Notes under the pieces: generated by a model | Databases searched by the model: none | Seen by the model: only the letters and a program-made list of their open reading frames with translations | Told to the model about the DNA's origin: nothing | In this document: positions 1 through 8,932 of the stretch, piece by piece | Layout of the letters: each line of letters opens with the position of its first letter | Numbering within the stretch: position 1 is the first letter of the stretch | Program-made: the position numbers and the translations under genes | DNA from: Bacteroidia bacterium | GTDB taxonomy: Bacteria; Bacteroidota; Bacteroidia; Flavobacteriales; Flavobacteriaceae | Length of the DNA stretch: 40,054 bases | Direction: 5' to 3' | NCBI GenBank assembly: GCA_030429955.1 | Contig: JAUIGO010000025.1 | Coordinates: 1-40,054 of the forward strand

Positions 1-1
1 G

Positions 2-181
2 GTCGCGGTTGGAGATACGGTGATGCTAAAGATGATTCAACCGCCTTCGATGGAGGAGATGGAAGGCATCCTGGAAAGGAGCCGCGAATACGCCAAAGCG
101 AAAGGCCTTAAACCGTCAGACGTGGAAAAAGCAATTCGGGAGGTTCGAAACGAAAAGCGTCGTAGAGGTTCTGCGGGGTGA
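2..181 (+). CDS. Antitoxin C-terminal fragment, AbrB/SpoVT type (5' end outside window)
   Basis: Frame 2 is open from the window edge to a TGA at 179-181. It encodes GDTVMLK followed by a helical, charged tail (EEMEGILERSREYAKAKG, then SDVEKAIREVR). This layout, the end of a swapped-hairpin DNA-binding domain followed by a toxin-binding helix, is familiar from AbrB/MazE-type antitoxins paired with PIN toxins. The stop overlaps the GTG start of the next frame in a GTGA tetranucleotide, the usual coupling of antitoxin and toxin. Base composition is near half GC, against roughly a third in the rest of the window, so this piece looks foreign. The DNA-binding N-terminus lies outside the window. 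The family assignment is from memory of the motif pattern and is moderately secure. Confidence 0.6.
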   Translation, partial: VAVGDTVMLKMIQPPSMEEMEGILERSREYAKAKGLKPSDVEKAIREVRNEKRRRGSAG

Positions 182-546
182 AGATCGTCGCCGACACCAA
201 TGTCATTCGAAACCAACTTGGCTATCTGCATACCAGTGCTGGTGTCAAATACATACACAGCGAATATGGAATGACTGAGTTGTTAAGTCAGGCTTATTCT
301 AAGGGAAATGGCTTGTTTAACTGTCCAAAATGGATGAAAGTTTTAACACGTGATACTGAAGATGCTTTAAGCATACAACAGCAAGGGAAAACAGGTGGCA
401 TTAACATTATTGACTTAGCCAATATAAATTCCTGTTCCTTTATTGCCACTCAAGATTTAGGCAGAGTGCTTACAGATAATTCTTTTGAAGTAGCTGGCCG
501 TTTTGACAACTCTGATATTAGAGGCTGCAATTTGATGGTACTTTAA
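178..546 (+). CDS. Chimeric ORF: PIN (VapC) toxin start joined to LuxE-like acyltransferase C-terminus
   Basis: The frame opens with GTG and reads MKIVADTNVI, the hallmark start of a PIN-domain ribonuclease with its first catalytic Asp. From about residue 12 it changes completely. IHSEYGMTELLSQAYS, GKTGGINIIDLAN and GRFDNSDIRGCNLMVL match the C-terminal part of the LuxE/acyl-protein synthetase-like acyltransferases found in flavobacteria, which belong to the ATP-dependent acyl-activating superfamily. The rest of the PIN domain and the N-terminal two thirds of the acyltransferase are missing. Base composition changes at the same place, around 205-225. Neither half should work as encoded. A chimeric assembly join is the simplest explanation, and a real recombination junction is the alternative. 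The acyltransferase identity of the C-terminal 105 or so residues is the firm part of the call. Confidence 0.75.
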   Translation: MKIVADTNVIRNQLGYLHTSAGVKYIHSEYGMTELLSQAYSKGNGLFNCPKWMKVLTRDTEDALSIQQQGKTGGINIIDLANINSCSFIATQDLGRVLTDNSFEVAGRFDNSDIRGCNLMVL

Positions 547-673
547 GTATAAATTCTTTGACTCCTTTCTGAAAGGTTAACTCATAAAATGCGACAAAAT
601 GTTTGAAGCTATTTTAATATAGAATGATAATTCTATGGAAAAGAAAAATTAGCTTCTAGTTGGTTGGTTAGTA

Positions 674-701
674 AAAACGCCTGATGAGAATCAGGCGTTT
701 T
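674..701. terminator. Bidirectional intrinsic terminator
   Basis: A perfect 12-bp inverted repeat (674-685 with 690-701, loop GAGA) has A and T runs on its outer sides. It lies between the converging acyltransferase fragment and tyrS, so it can end both transcripts. Confidence 0.85.
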
Positions 702-704
702 GTT

Positions 705-2000
705 TTATACCACTTTTATAATGTAAGTGTTTTTCTTACCTTTATTAATAATAATGTATCTATCATTAATTAAGTCGTCTGAAGTGAGTTGATAATCTTC
801 AGTAACTTTTTCTTTATTCACTGAAACGGAATTCTCTTTTAAAGCCCTTCTAGCTTCTCCATTTGAGGCTAAGAAATTGGTTTGAGCAGAAAGTGCTGCA
901 ATCATATCTATTCCTTCTGCAAAATCTGACTTAGATAATTCAGCCTGAGGCACACCTTCAAAAACATCTAAAAATGTTTTCTCATTAAGTGTTTTTATGT
1001 CTTGCTTAAAGGTTTTACTAAATAGAATATTGGATGCTTTTTCAGCATTTTCAAAATCTTCAACCGAATGTACTATTGTGGTCACCTCTTGTGCTAAACG
1101 CTTTTGAAGCATTCTTAAATGAGGTGCTTCTTGATGTTCCTTTATTAAGGCTTTAACTTCTTCTTGAGTTAAAAAGGTGAAAATTTTAATGTACTTCTCG
1201 GCATCTTCATCACTACTGTTCAACCAATATTGATAAAACTTATATGGTGATGTTCTATTGGCATCTAACCACACATTACCTCCTTCAGATTTACCAAATT
1301 TAGATCCATCAGATTTTGTAATTAATGGACACGTAATAGCAAAACCTTTGCCATTTCCAATGCGTCTTATCAATTCTGTTCCAGTTGTGATATTTCCCCA
1401 TTGATCACTTCCTCCCATTTGTATGGTACAATCGTTTGCTTGGTATAAATGTAAGAAATCATAACCTTGAACCAATTGATACGTAAACTCCGTAAAACTC
1501 ATACCATCAGTTGACTCAGAAGAAATTCTGTTCTTTACAGAATCTTTTGCCATCATGTAATTTACAGTAATATGCTTACCAACATCACGAATAAAATCCA
1601 AAAATGTGAAATCTTTCATCCAGTCGTAGTTGTTTACTAAAACTGCATTATTCTCAACCTTAGCATCAAAATCTAAAAAGTGTGACAACTGTTTTTTTAT
1701 TGCTTCCTGATTATGACGAAGCGTTGCTTCATCAAGCAAATTTCGTTCACTTGATTTTCCTGAAGGATCACCTATCATACCAGTTGCTCCACCAACCAAA
1801 GCATAAGGTTTGTGTCCGCAACGTTGGTAATGTGCCAGCAACATAATAGGTACTAAATTTCCAATATGTAAAGAATCTGCAGTAGGATCAAAACCAACAT
1901 AAGCACTTCGCATGGCTTCTTGTAAATGTTCTTCAGCTCCAGGCATTACATCATGGATCATGTCTCTCCACTTAAGCTCTTCAATAAAATTTTTAATCAT
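705..2000 (-). CDS. tyrS: Tyrosyl-tRNA synthetase
   Basis: Class Ic aminoacyl-tRNA synthetase that charges tRNA-Tyr in the cytoplasm. The ATG at 2000 gives 431 residues beginning [20 protein letters not shown], the usual flavobacterial start. The frame can be extended upstream to 2060, but that stretch would run through the likely promoter and has no counterpart in the family. Visible features are the HIGH-type motif in DSLHIGN, the tyrosine-pocket stretch around YDFLHLYQ and GGSDQWGN, the KMSKS-type loop as KFGKS, and a C-terminal S4-like RNA-binding region ([14 protein letters not shown]). It is a monocistronic gene, divergent from the epimerase with about 70 bp between the starts. Nothing unusual is seen. 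Confidence 0.97.
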   Translation of the reverse strand: MIKNFIEELKWRDMIHDVMPGAEEHLQEAMRSAYVGFDPTADSLHIGNLVPIMLLAHYQRCGHKPYALVGGATGMIGDPSGKSSERNLLDEATLRHNQEAIKKQLSHFLDFDAKVENNAVLVNNYDWMKDFTFLDFIRDVGKHITVNYMMAKDSVKNRISSESTDGMSFTEFTYQLVQGYDFLHLYQANDCTIQMGGSDQWGNITTGTELIRRIGNGKGFAITCPLITKSDGSKFGKSEGGNVWLDANRTSPYKFYQYWLNSSDEDAEKYIKIFTFLTQEEVKALIKEHQEAPHLRMLQKRLAQEVTTIVHSVEDFENAEKASNILFSKTFKQDIKTLNEKTFLDVFEGVPQAELSKSDFAEGIDMIAALSAQTNFLASNGEARRALKENSVSVNKEKVTEDYQLTSDDLINDRYIIINKGKKNTYIIKVV

Positions 2001-2018
2001 CACTTCATTAAATTTGAG

Positions 2019-2026
2019 CAAAGATA
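2019..2026 (-). promoter_or_regulatory. Candidate -7 box of tyrS
   Basis: TATCTTTG on the minus strand matches the Bacteroidetes TAnnTTTG consensus. It lies 19 bp before the tyrS ATG, which supports the start at 2000. No clear TTG -33 element is seen at the usual distance. Confidence 0.5.
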
Positions 2027-2072
2027 ATTTTTTAAGTACTGACGTGAAAAGAAAAAACACTAATTTAGTTTT

Positions 2073-3080
2073 ATGATTTTAGTTACAGGAGGAACAGGTC
2101 TCGTTGGTAGTCACTTACTTTTTAAGCTGACTCAAAAAGGACATCGAGTTAGAGCCATTTATAGAACCCAGAAAAAAATTGAAGCTGTAAAACATGTGTT
2201 TTCATATTATACTGAAAACGTAGAAGAACTTTTTTCTAAAATTGAATGGGTTGAAGGTGATATTACAGATATTCCAAAACTTACCGAAGCTTTTAATGAG
2301 ATTACTCATGTATATCATTGCGCTGCTTTTATTTCATTTGACCCTAATTATTATCATTCATTACGACAAATTAATATAGAAGGCACAGCTAATGTTGTGA
2401 ATTTATGTGTTTCTCATAACATTAAAAAACTCTGCTACGTCAGTTCAATTGCGGCTATAGGCAAAGAGCTTTCTAATAAATTGATAACCGAAGAATCTCC
2501 TTGGAACAAAGATGATGACCATAGTGTTTATGCCATTACAAAATATGGTGCTGAAATGGAAGTTTGGAGAGGCTGCCAAGAAGGTCTCGATGTCGTTATA
2601 GTAAATCCAGGAGTTATAATTGGTCCAGGGTTTTGGCGTTTTGGCAGTGGAAGTTTTTTCAAACGGATTTATAAAGGCTTGAAATATTATACTAAAGGAA
2701 CAACAGGCTATGTTGATGTTAATGATGTTGTCAATATTATGATTCAGTTGATGGAAGGAAACATAAAAAATGAACGCTATATTGTAATAGCTGAAAACTT
2801 AACATTTCAATCGTTTTTTACAAAAATTGCAAATGCGTTAAATGTTGAGCCTCCAAAGAAGAAAGCATCGTCATTGTTATTGCAAATTGCTTGGCGAATG
2901 GATTGGTTACGAAGTAAAATTAAAGGGAAACACAGACGATTGGTGAGGCACTCTGTAAACTCCATTCAGAGTATCACTAATTATGATAATTCAAAAACTA
3001 AACGTGATTTGAATTATGAGTTTAATTCTGTCGATTCTGCGATTTCTTCAACGAGTCAACAGTTTTTATCTGACCAATAG
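2073..3080 (+). CDS. NAD(P)-dependent epimerase/dehydratase family protein (extended SDR)
   Basis: The 335-residue protein begins [15 protein letters not shown], the Rossmann TGGxGxxG dinucleotide-binding motif of extended short-chain dehydrogenases. The catalytic region follows: YVSSIAAIG supplies the serine, and YAITKYGAE is the YxxxK tyrosine-lysine pair near residue 155. NPGVIIGPG is the usual post-catalytic motif. The substrate is probably a nucleotide-sugar or a dihydroflavonol-like compound and cannot be read from sequence. The gene is divergent from tyrS. Its last 59 bp overlap the 3' end of the DUF4296 lipoprotein gene on the opposite strand, so the two share coding sequence at their C-termini. 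Confidence 0.88.
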   Translation: MILVTGGTGLVGSHLLFKLTQKGHRVRAIYRTQKKIEAVKHVFSYYTENVEELFSKIEWVEGDITDIPKLTEAFNEITHVYHCAAFISFDPNYYHSLRQINIEGTANVVNLCVSHNIKKLCYVSSIAAIGKELSNKLITEESPWNKDDDHSVYAITKYGAEMEVWRGCQEGLDVVIVNPGVIIGPGFWRFGSGSFFKRIYKGLKYYTKGTTGYVDVNDVVNIMIQLMEGNIKNERYIVIAENLTFQSFFTKIANALNVEPPKKKASSLLLQIAWRMDWLRSKIKGKHRRLVRHSVNSIQSITNYDNSKTKRDLNYEFNSVDSAISSTSQQFLSDQ

Positions 3081-3552
3081 GCTTCAACTTGGCTTTGTCA
3101 AAATTAAGAGGTGTTGCACTACCTTGACTTTTTCTCATTTCATTAAGCGAATCTCTTGTTTTTCTGCGTTCTTGATTAAGGGAGTCTTTTTGTTTTTCTT
3201 CAACTTGAACAAGATCTGTATAGTGTTTTTTATTTTTCTCCAGTTTAGCCTTCACCTTTTTATAAATCTCTTCGTAAGCATCTAAATCAAACGCATAATA
3301 TTCATTACTTTGAGCAAATTGAGTACTATCAATACCATGTTTTTCATATACATAAGCATCAGGATGTAATCCTTGCTGCTCCATAAGTTTTCTGTTAACA
3401 CCTTTGGCTGCACTTATTAAAGACATATCGTAAATAATATCAACCATTTTGTCTTTTGCAATCAAGCCATCAGGTTTTTTAATTCTTTTTTTACCTTCGC
3501 CTCCACAAGAAACAATAAGCAATAAAACCAATATGTAAGCTAAATGCTTCAT
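3022..3552 (-). CDS. DUF4296 domain lipoprotein
   Basis: The 176-residue protein starts with a lipoprotein signal peptide (MKHLAYILVLLLIVSC, Cys 16), so it is probably anchored in the cell envelope. The mature part (KMVDIIYDMSLISAAKG, HGIDSTQFAQSNEYYA) matches the Bacteroidetes DUF4296 family of unknown function. After residue 105 it is a lysine- and glutamate-rich, probably coiled-coil tail. Its ATG overlaps the dihydroorotase stop in a TAATG, so it is the last gene of the mannosyltransferase-pyrC operon and likely translationally coupled. The 3' end runs 59 bp into the convergent epimerase gene. No function can be assigned. Confidence 0.85.
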   Translation of the reverse strand: MKHLAYILVLLLIVSCGGEGKKRIKKPDGLIAKDKMVDIIYDMSLISAAKGVNRKLMEQQGLHPDAYVYEKHGIDSTQFAQSNEYYAFDLDAYEEIYKKVKAKLEKNKKHYTDLVQVEEKQKDSLNQERRKTRDSLNEMRKSQGSATPLNFDKAKLKPIGQIKTVDSLKKSQNRQN

Positions 3553-4898
3553 TATCTATTAAAAGTTAGACGTTTGGCAGCATTTGCATCATAAAACTTA
3601 AAGTTTTTATATACCAAGCTTCCATTAACAAATGTATGCGTAATTCTTGATTTAAATGAGGTACCCTCAAATGGTGACCATCCACATTTGTACAAAATAT
3701 TTTCTTTTTTAACAGTCCAAGGATTGTTTAAATCTACAACTACTAAATCTGCAAAATAGCCTTCTTTAATATAGCCTCTTTTTTCAACTTGAAACAAAAT
3801 TGCAGGATTATGGCACATTTTTTCAACTATTTTTTCAATAGAAATCTTACCATGATGATGTGCTTCTAACATAGCTACCAAAGCATGCTGAACAAGCGGC
3901 CCACCAGAAGGTGCTTTTGTATAAACGTTATTTTTTTCTTCTAAAGTATGTGGTGCATGATCTGTAGCAATCACATCAATACGATTATCCAGCAATGCTT
4001 TCCAAAGCGCATCCTTATCTTTTTGGGTTTTAACAGCAGGATTCCATTTTATTAATGTGCCTTTTTTGTCATAGTCTTCATCTGTAAACCAAAGGTGGTG
4101 TATACAAACTTCGGCTGTGATTTTTTTATCTTTAAGAGGTATCTTATTTGAGAACAAATTGGTTTCTTTGCCAGTTGATAAATGAAAAACATGCAATCGT
4201 GCTCCAGTTTTTTTAGCTAATTCAATGGCTTTTGAGGATGATAAATAACAGGCTTCTTCACTACGAATAACGGGATGGTATTTCATAGGAATATCATCAC
4301 CAAATTTATCAATATGCTCTTTTAAGTTCTTTTGAATTGTTGTCTCATCTTCACAATGAACAGCAATAAGCAAATCTGTACTACTGAATATTTTTTCCAG
4401 AACCTGAGGATTATCGACCAGCATATTTCCTGTTGAAGAACCCAAAAACAATTTTAAAGCTGCAACATTTTTGGCGTCAACTTTTAAGATTTCATCCAAA
4501 TTGTCATTGGTGCCTCCAAACATAAAAGAGTAGTTCGCCCAAGATGTTTTGGCTGCTATGTCAAATTTCTCTTCCAACTTTTCTATAGTTGTTGTTTGCG
4601 GATTTGTGTTAGGCATTTCAATAAAAGACGTAATACCTCCAGCAACGGCAGCTTTTGATTCTGACCCTATATCTGCCTTGTGTGTTAATCCTGGTTCTCT
4701 AAAGTGTACCTGATCATCAATAACGCCTGGAAGCACGTAATTATCTTCAGCATCAAAAACATGTACATCTGATGATTTTGCGCTAATAGATGGTGCAACT
4801 TCTTTTATATAATCATTTTCAATAAGAATATCACCACTGAATATTTTGCCTTCATTTACAATTCTGGCATTTTTTATAAGTGTTACTTTGTTTTTCAT
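3552..4898 (-). CDS. pyrC: Dihydroorotase (amidohydrolase superfamily)
   Basis: Catalyses reversible ring closure of carbamoyl-aspartate to dihydroorotate in pyrimidine synthesis. The 448 residues show the metal-site set of an amidohydrolase: DDQVHFREPG with the HxH-type pair, ALKLFLGSSTG containing the lysine that is carboxylated, AVHCEDE and HVFHLST with metal-binding histidines, and IATDHAPHT with the catalytic aspartate. Length and motifs fit the long class I form rather than the short form of E. coli. It sits between a polyprenol-phosphate mannosyltransferase (1-bp gap) and a DUF4296 lipoprotein (overlapping TAATG) in one operon. A hydantoinase-type function is possible in this superfamily but less likely given the motifs. 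Confidence 0.93.
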   Translation of the reverse strand: MKNKVTLIKNARIVNEGKIFSGDILIENDYIKEVAPSISAKSSDVHVFDAEDNYVLPGVIDDQVHFREPGLTHKADIGSESKAAVAGGITSFIEMPNTNPQTTTIEKLEEKFDIAAKTSWANYSFMFGGTNDNLDEILKVDAKNVAALKLFLGSSTGNMLVDNPQVLEKIFSSTDLLIAVHCEDETTIQKNLKEHIDKFGDDIPMKYHPVIRSEEACYLSSSKAIELAKKTGARLHVFHLSTGKETNLFSNKIPLKDKKITAEVCIHHLWFTDEDYDKKGTLIKWNPAVKTQKDKDALWKALLDNRIDVIATDHAPHTLEEKNNVYTKAPSGGPLVQHALVAMLEAHHHGKISIEKIVEKMCHNPAILFQVEKRGYIKEGYFADLVVVDLNNPWTVKKENILYKCGWSPFEGTSFKSRITHTFVNGSLVYKNFKFYDANAAKRLTFNR

Positions 4899-4899
4899 A

Positions 4900-5625
4900 T
4901 TATCTTTTAGAGAATAAACTCTTAAATTTCATACTAATCACTCCAAAAATGGCTTCAGAAATAATGCCTCCACTCAATTTTGATTCTCCTTTTGTTCGGT
5001 CGGTAAAAATAACTGGAATTTCAACAATTTTAAAACGTTTTAAATGGGCTTTAAATTTCATTTCTATTTGAAAGGCATAACCAACAAATTTAATACGATC
5101 TAAATCCAGTGTTTCAAGTACTTTACGCTTGTAACAAACAAATCCCGCAGTAGTATCACGAATGCGCATTCCTGTAATAATTCGTACATAAATGGATGCT
5201 AGATACGATAAGATGACTCTTCCTAAAGGCCAATTCACTACGTTGACACCTTTTATATAACGTGAGCCAATGGCAACATCTGCGCCGTCAGTTGCACAAG
5301 TATTGTACAATCTAAGTAAATCTTTTGGATTGTGCGAGAAATCGGCATCCATTTCAAAAATATAATCGTAACCTTTATCTAAACACCATTTGAATCCATG
5401 AATATAAGCTGTTCCTAATCCTGATTTTTCTTTCCTGATTTCCAAAAACAATTGCTCTGGAAATTCGTTTTGCAGTTCTTTAACTTTTAATGCTGTCAAG
5501 TCTGGCGAATTGTCATCAACCACCAAAATATCAAACGCTTTGTCCTGACTAAAAACAGCACGAATAATGGTTTCAATATTTTCTATTTCATTATATGTAG
5601 GTATAATGACAACAGCATCCTTCAT
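4900..5625 (-). CDS. Polyprenol monophosphomannose synthase (GT2 family)
   Basis: The 241-residue soluble glycosyltransferase of family 2 begins VVIIPTYNEIENI and has LVVDDNSPD for nucleotide-sugar binding. EMDADFSHNP carries the DxD-type metal motif, and GSRY followed by RDTTAGFVCYKR is the acceptor region typical of dolichol-phosphate mannosyltransferases. It should transfer mannose (or glucose) from the nucleotide sugar to polyprenyl phosphate at the inner face of the cytoplasmic membrane, feeding envelope glycan or O-mannosylation pathways. There is no C-terminal membrane domain, as in the short DPM1-like form. It is first in the operon with pyrC. The TACTTTTG box at 5645-5652 is its likely promoter element. 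Confidence 0.9.
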   Translation of the reverse strand: MKDAVVIIPTYNEIENIETIIRAVFSQDKAFDILVVDDNSPDLTALKVKELQNEFPEQLFLEIRKEKSGLGTAYIHGFKWCLDKGYDYIFEMDADFSHNPKDLLRLYNTCATDGADVAIGSRYIKGVNVVNWPLGRVILSYLASIYVRIITGMRIRDTTAGFVCYKRKVLETLDLDRIKFVGYAFQIEMKFKAHLKRFKIVEIPVIFTDRTKGESKLSGGIISEAIFGVISMKFKSLFSKR

Positions 5626-5644
5626 TTAAAAACATAATTTTAAG

Positions 5645-5652
5645 CAAAAGTA
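5645..5652 (-). promoter_or_regulatory. Candidate -7 box of the mannosyltransferase-pyrC operon
   Basis: TACTTTTG on the minus strand fits TAnnTTTG and is placed 19 bp upstream of the start codon. A -33 TTG is not evident. Confidence 0.4.
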
Positions 5653-5759
5653 AGTTATTTACAGGATTAATTTTATGAACTTAACTTGACTTTTTGTTTT
5701 TATTTAAAATTGAAAACAACAAAGTGAAATCTGTAGATAATTCTTCATAATTTAGCAGT

Positions 5760-6407
5760 ATGTTGAGAGAAATCATATCCAATGAATGGTTTACCATTTT
5801 AATTGTTTTTAGCTTATGTATTTTGGCGTTTGCCAAATATGCTTTTTCCAATAGGTTTAATGATTATTTATGGGTTATTGGCAATTCCAAGTACTTAAAA
5901 ATTTATGCACGAGAACAAAAATTTATTGATCAATTTGACTCGTTGCTATTTGTTAATCTGATTATTTCATTAAGTATTTTCTCAATAATTGGCTATAACA
6001 CGTTGGTTGAACCATTAAGTTTCGATCTTCCTTTATTTATAAAATTCTTTGTTGGTATTGGGGCTATAATTTTAATAAAGATTTTATTAGAACGGTTAAT
6101 TGGTAGTTTGTTTGACATTGATACACTTATAGATTCTTATCTTTTTCAAAAAACCAATTATAAAAATTATGTTGGTTTAATCCTTCTGCCAATTAATATT
6201 TTATTGATTTTTGCATTAAAACCTAACACCACCATAATCTATATCGTTTTTGGGCTCATAGTAGTCGTAAATATAATTGGTTTTATTACTTCAGTTAAAA
6301 CACATCAAAAAACAATTTTAAATAATTTGTTCTATTTTATTTTGTATCTTTGCGCACTTGAAATTGCACCTTATATAGTTTTATATAAGCTATTTCTAAA
6401 TAATTAG
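5760..6407 (+). CDS. DUF4271 membrane protein
   Basis: The 215-residue polytopic membrane protein has about six hydrophobic segments (for example FTILIVFSLCILAFAKYAF, LLFVNLIISLSIFSIIGY, IYIVFGLIVVVNIIGFITS). The loop sequence DYLWVIGNSKYLKIYAREQ and the C-terminal FYFILYLCALEIAPYIVLY fit the Bacteroidetes DUF4271 family. It is immediately upstream of hemD. This pairing recurs in flavobacteria and suggests an envelope role linked to tetrapyrrole synthesis, but the biochemical function is unknown. A promoter-like box for hemD lies within its last codons. Confidence 0.85.
   Translation: MLREIISNEWFTILIVFSLCILAFAKYAFSNRFNDYLWVIGNSKYLKIYAREQKFIDQFDSLLFVNLIISLSIFSIIGYNTLVEPLSFDLPLFIKFFVGIGAIILIKILLERLIGSLFDIDTLIDSYLFQKTNYKNYVGLILLPINILLIFALKPNTTIIYIVFGLIVVVNIIGFITSVKTHQKTILNNLFYFILYLCALEIAPYIVLYKLFLNN
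6345..6352 (+). promoter_or_regulatory. Candidate internal promoter box for hemD
   Basis: TATCTTTG followed by GCGC, inside the DUF4271 3' end, fits the Bacteroidetes -7 element. A TTTG lies 15 bp upstream, shorter than the usual spacing. It would give hemD a transcript of its own with a leader of about 75 nt. Confidence 0.4.
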
Positions 6408-6431
6408 TAAGAGCAAAACTACAAGTAGCAT

Positions 6432-7178
6432 ATGAAAGTGAAGACCATTCTAGTTTCTCAGCCTGAACCTAAGGTAGAAAATTCTCCATATTTTGAATTG
6501 CAAGAAAAACAAAAGGTAAAAATTGATTTTAGACCTTTTATACATGTTGAAGGTGTTCCTGCCAAAGAAATACGTATGGAAAAAGTAGACTTAAACAACT
6601 ACTCTGCCATTATTCTGACTAGTAGAAATGCCGTTGATCATTTTTTTAGAGTGGCAGATGAAATGCGTTTTAAGGTTCCAGACTCGATGAAATATTTTTG
6701 TCAATCTGAAGCTGTTGCTTACTATTTGCAAAAATATGTGGTGTATAGAAAGCGTAAAATTTATGTTGGCAAACGTACTTTCGCTGAACTGTCTCCACTT
6801 ATTAAAAAGTATAAAGACGAGTCATTTTTATTACCCGCAACTGACAAGTTAAAACCTGAGGTCCCTGAAATTTTAAATGATTTGGGTATAAAGTGGAAAA
6901 AATCTACGTTTTACAGAACTGTTATAAGTGATTTATCCGATTTAGAGAATGTGTTTTATGACATACTTGTGTTTTTTAGCCCTTCTGGAATAGACTCACT
7001 GTTTCATAATTTCCCAGATTTCAAACAAAACAACACACGCATTGCAGTATTTGGAAACACAACCATTAAAGCTGTTGAAGATAAAGGGTTACGTGTAGAT
7101 ATTGCTGCACCCACTCCTGAAACGCCTTCAATGACAATGGCCTTAGAAAAATATATTGAAAGTGTAAACAAAAAATAA
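6432..7178 (+). CDS. hemD: Uroporphyrinogen-III synthase
   Basis: The 248-residue protein matches the divergent HemD family of Bacteroidetes. It has ILVSQPEP at the N-terminus, IILTSRNAVDHFF in the first lobe, YFCQSEAVAYYL at the hinge, and VFFSPSGIDSLF plus IAVFGNTTIKAVEDKGL in the second lobe. It cyclises and inverts ring D of hydroxymethylbilane to give uroporphyrinogen III for heme and related tetrapyrroles. The enzyme has few invariant residues, so the call rests on these two-lobe signatures and on the DUF4271 neighbour. It lies 24 bp downstream of DUF4271 and is closed by a strong terminator shared with the converging pckA. Confidence 0.88.
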   Translation: MKVKTILVSQPEPKVENSPYFELQEKQKVKIDFRPFIHVEGVPAKEIRMEKVDLNNYSAIILTSRNAVDHFFRVADEMRFKVPDSMKYFCQSEAVAYYLQKYVVYRKRKIYVGKRTFAELSPLIKKYKDESFLLPATDKLKPEVPEILNDLGIKWKKSTFYRTVISDLSDLENVFYDILVFFSPSGIDSLFHNFPDFKQNNTRIAVFGNTTIKAVEDKGLRVDIAAPTPETPSMTMALEKYIESVNKK

Positions 7179-7194
7179 CACACGATTTTAGTGC

Positions 7195-7235
7195 AAACAA
7201 AAAGGGTGAAGATAAAATCTTCACCCTTTTTGTTT
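7195..7235. terminator. Strong bidirectional intrinsic terminator
   Basis: A perfect 19-bp inverted repeat (7195-7213 with 7217-7235, loop AAA) has a GGGTGAAGAT core and A/T flanks. It lies between converging hemD and pckA and can serve both. Confidence 0.9.
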
Positions 7236-7250
7236 ATATAAATTTAATTA

Positions 7251-8864
7251 TTAAGATTTTACATTTGGTGCTCCAGCCAAAATCTCAGCATTTGCGAACT
7301 CTTCAAATTTCTTAAAATTCTCTCTAAAAGAATCAGACAATTTATATGCTGTTTTATAATAGCTTTCATCATTGTTCCAAGTTTGTCTTGAGCTTAATAC
7401 CTCGTCTGGTACTCCAGGACAAGACCTTGGTTGCAACAATCCAAATACAGAGTGTGTTCTATAGGTTTCAGGTGATACATTGTCTAAATCACCATTCAGT
7501 GCTGCAGTAATCATAGCTCTGGTGTATTTAAGCTTAATTCTGCTTCCAACACCATAAGGCCCACCTGTCCATCCAGTGTTTATCAACCAAACATTCACAC
7601 CAGTATCTTTCATTTTTTTACTTAACATCTCAGCATATTTTGTAGGATGCAAAGGCATAAAAGGCGCTCCAAAACAAGCTGAAAAACTTGGCAATGGCTC
7701 ATCTATTCCTGCTTCTGTTCCAGCAACTTTTGCAGTGTATCCTGAAATGAAATGATAGGCTGCCTGACCAGGTGTTAATTTTGAAATTGGAGGCAATACA
7801 CCAAAAGCATCTGCTGTTAAAAAGAAAATGTTTTTCGGATTCTCACCTATTGATGGTGTTCTAATGTTTTCAATATGGTAAATTGGATAACTTACTCTTG
7901 TGTTTTGTGTAATGGAGGTATCTGTAAAATCTACTTCGCCATTAGCGTCCATAATCACATTTTCAAGTATGGCTCCTTTTTTTATGGCATCATAAATTTC
8001 TGGTTCGCTATCTCTGGTTAAATTAATAACTTTTGCATAGCATCCTCCTTCAAAATTAAATACTGTGTTTTCAGCAGTCCAACCATGTTCATCATCGCCA
8101 ATTAAACTTCTGTTAGGATCTGTTGACAAGGTTGTTTTTCCGGTTCCTGACAATCCAAAGAAAATTGCAGTATCTCCATCTTTACCTACGTTTGCACTAC
8201 AGTGCATTGGTAAAGTGTTTTTAAATACGGGAAGTACAAAGTTCAGTGCAGAGAATATTCCTTTTTTAATTTCGCCTGTATATCCTGTTCCTCCTATTAT
8301 TGCAATTTTTTTGGTAAAGTCTAAGATGGCAAAATTATGTTGACGTGTGCCATCTGCTTCTGGATCTGCCATAAAACCTGGCGCATTAACCACAAGCCAT
8401 TCAGGGTCAAAGTTTTTAAGCTCGTCCTCATTTGGTCTTAAAAACATATTGTAAGCAAACATATTACTCCAAGGATATTCGTTTATAACACGAATATTTG
8501 TTTTGTAGTTTAAATCTGCACAAGCGTAACAGTCCCTTACGTAAACTTCTTTTTCAGACAAATATGCAGTTACCTTTTTGTAAAGCGCTTCAAATTTATC
8601 ACTTTCAAAGGGTATGTTTATATTTCCCCACCAAACACGATCCTTTGTGATATCATCTTTTACAATAAAACGATCTTTAGGTGAGCGACCAGTAAATTCT
8701 CCTGTATTTACAGCAAGCGCTCCTGATGATGCTTCTACACCTTGATTGTTTGAAATTGTTTTATCGTGAAGTTGGTTTGGTGATAATTGGTAATTAACCT
8801 TTGCGTTCTTAATTCCGTATTGTTCTATCGAAATCGTTTTCGTGCCTTGGGTGTTATCCACCAT
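7251..8864 (-). CDS. pckA: Phosphoenolpyruvate carboxykinase (ATP)
   Basis: Converts oxaloacetate plus ATP to phosphoenolpyruvate, the entry step of gluconeogenesis. Key motifs are the substrate arginine in EFTGRSPKDRF, metal-site residues around HCSANVG, the P-loop GLSGTGKTTLS (about residues 237-244) and the kinase-2 stretch GDDEHGW. I place the start at the ATG at 8864 (537 residues). The frame extends to a TTG at 8891, but that codon overlaps a TATTTTTG promoter box and so would precede the transcript. ATP rather than GTP specificity follows from the overall family. It is preceded by DUF423 on the same strand but appears to have its own promoter. Confidence 0.96.
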   Translation of the reverse strand: MVDNTQGTKTISIEQYGIKNAKVNYQLSPNQLHDKTISNNQGVEASSGALAVNTGEFTGRSPKDRFIVKDDITKDRVWWGNINIPFESDKFEALYKKVTAYLSEKEVYVRDCYACADLNYKTNIRVINEYPWSNMFAYNMFLRPNEDELKNFDPEWLVVNAPGFMADPEADGTRQHNFAILDFTKKIAIIGGTGYTGEIKKGIFSALNFVLPVFKNTLPMHCSANVGKDGDTAIFFGLSGTGKTTLSTDPNRSLIGDDEHGWTAENTVFNFEGGCYAKVINLTRDSEPEIYDAIKKGAILENVIMDANGEVDFTDTSITQNTRVSYPIYHIENIRTPSIGENPKNIFFLTADAFGVLPPISKLTPGQAAYHFISGYTAKVAGTEAGIDEPLPSFSACFGAPFMPLHPTKYAEMLSKKMKDTGVNVWLINTGWTGGPYGVGSRIKLKYTRAMITAALNGDLDNVSPETYRTHSVFGLLQPRSCPGVPDEVLSSRQTWNNDESYYKTAYKLSDSFRENFKKFEEFANAEILAGAPNVKS

Positions 8865-8888
8865 AATTTTATTGTGTTGTTTATCCTG

Positions 8889-8896
8889 CAAAAATA
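8889..8896 (-). promoter_or_regulatory. Candidate -7 box of pckA
   Basis: TATTTTTG on the minus strand fits TAnnTTTG, 24 bp before the chosen ATG at 8864. It overlaps the alternative TTG start and argues against that start. Confidence 0.5.
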
Positions 8897-8932
8897 TAAA
8901 TTTTATTAGAATTTATATTTAAAAATTTGACA

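Noticed and set aside
37-258. Minus-strand open frame at the left edge
   Set aside because: It is the shadow of the antitoxin and junction sequence; its product matches nothing and spans the chimeric join.
8865-8891. Longer pckA start at the TTG at 8891
   Set aside because: It overlaps the TAnnTTTG box and adds unconserved residues; the ATG at 8864 fits better.
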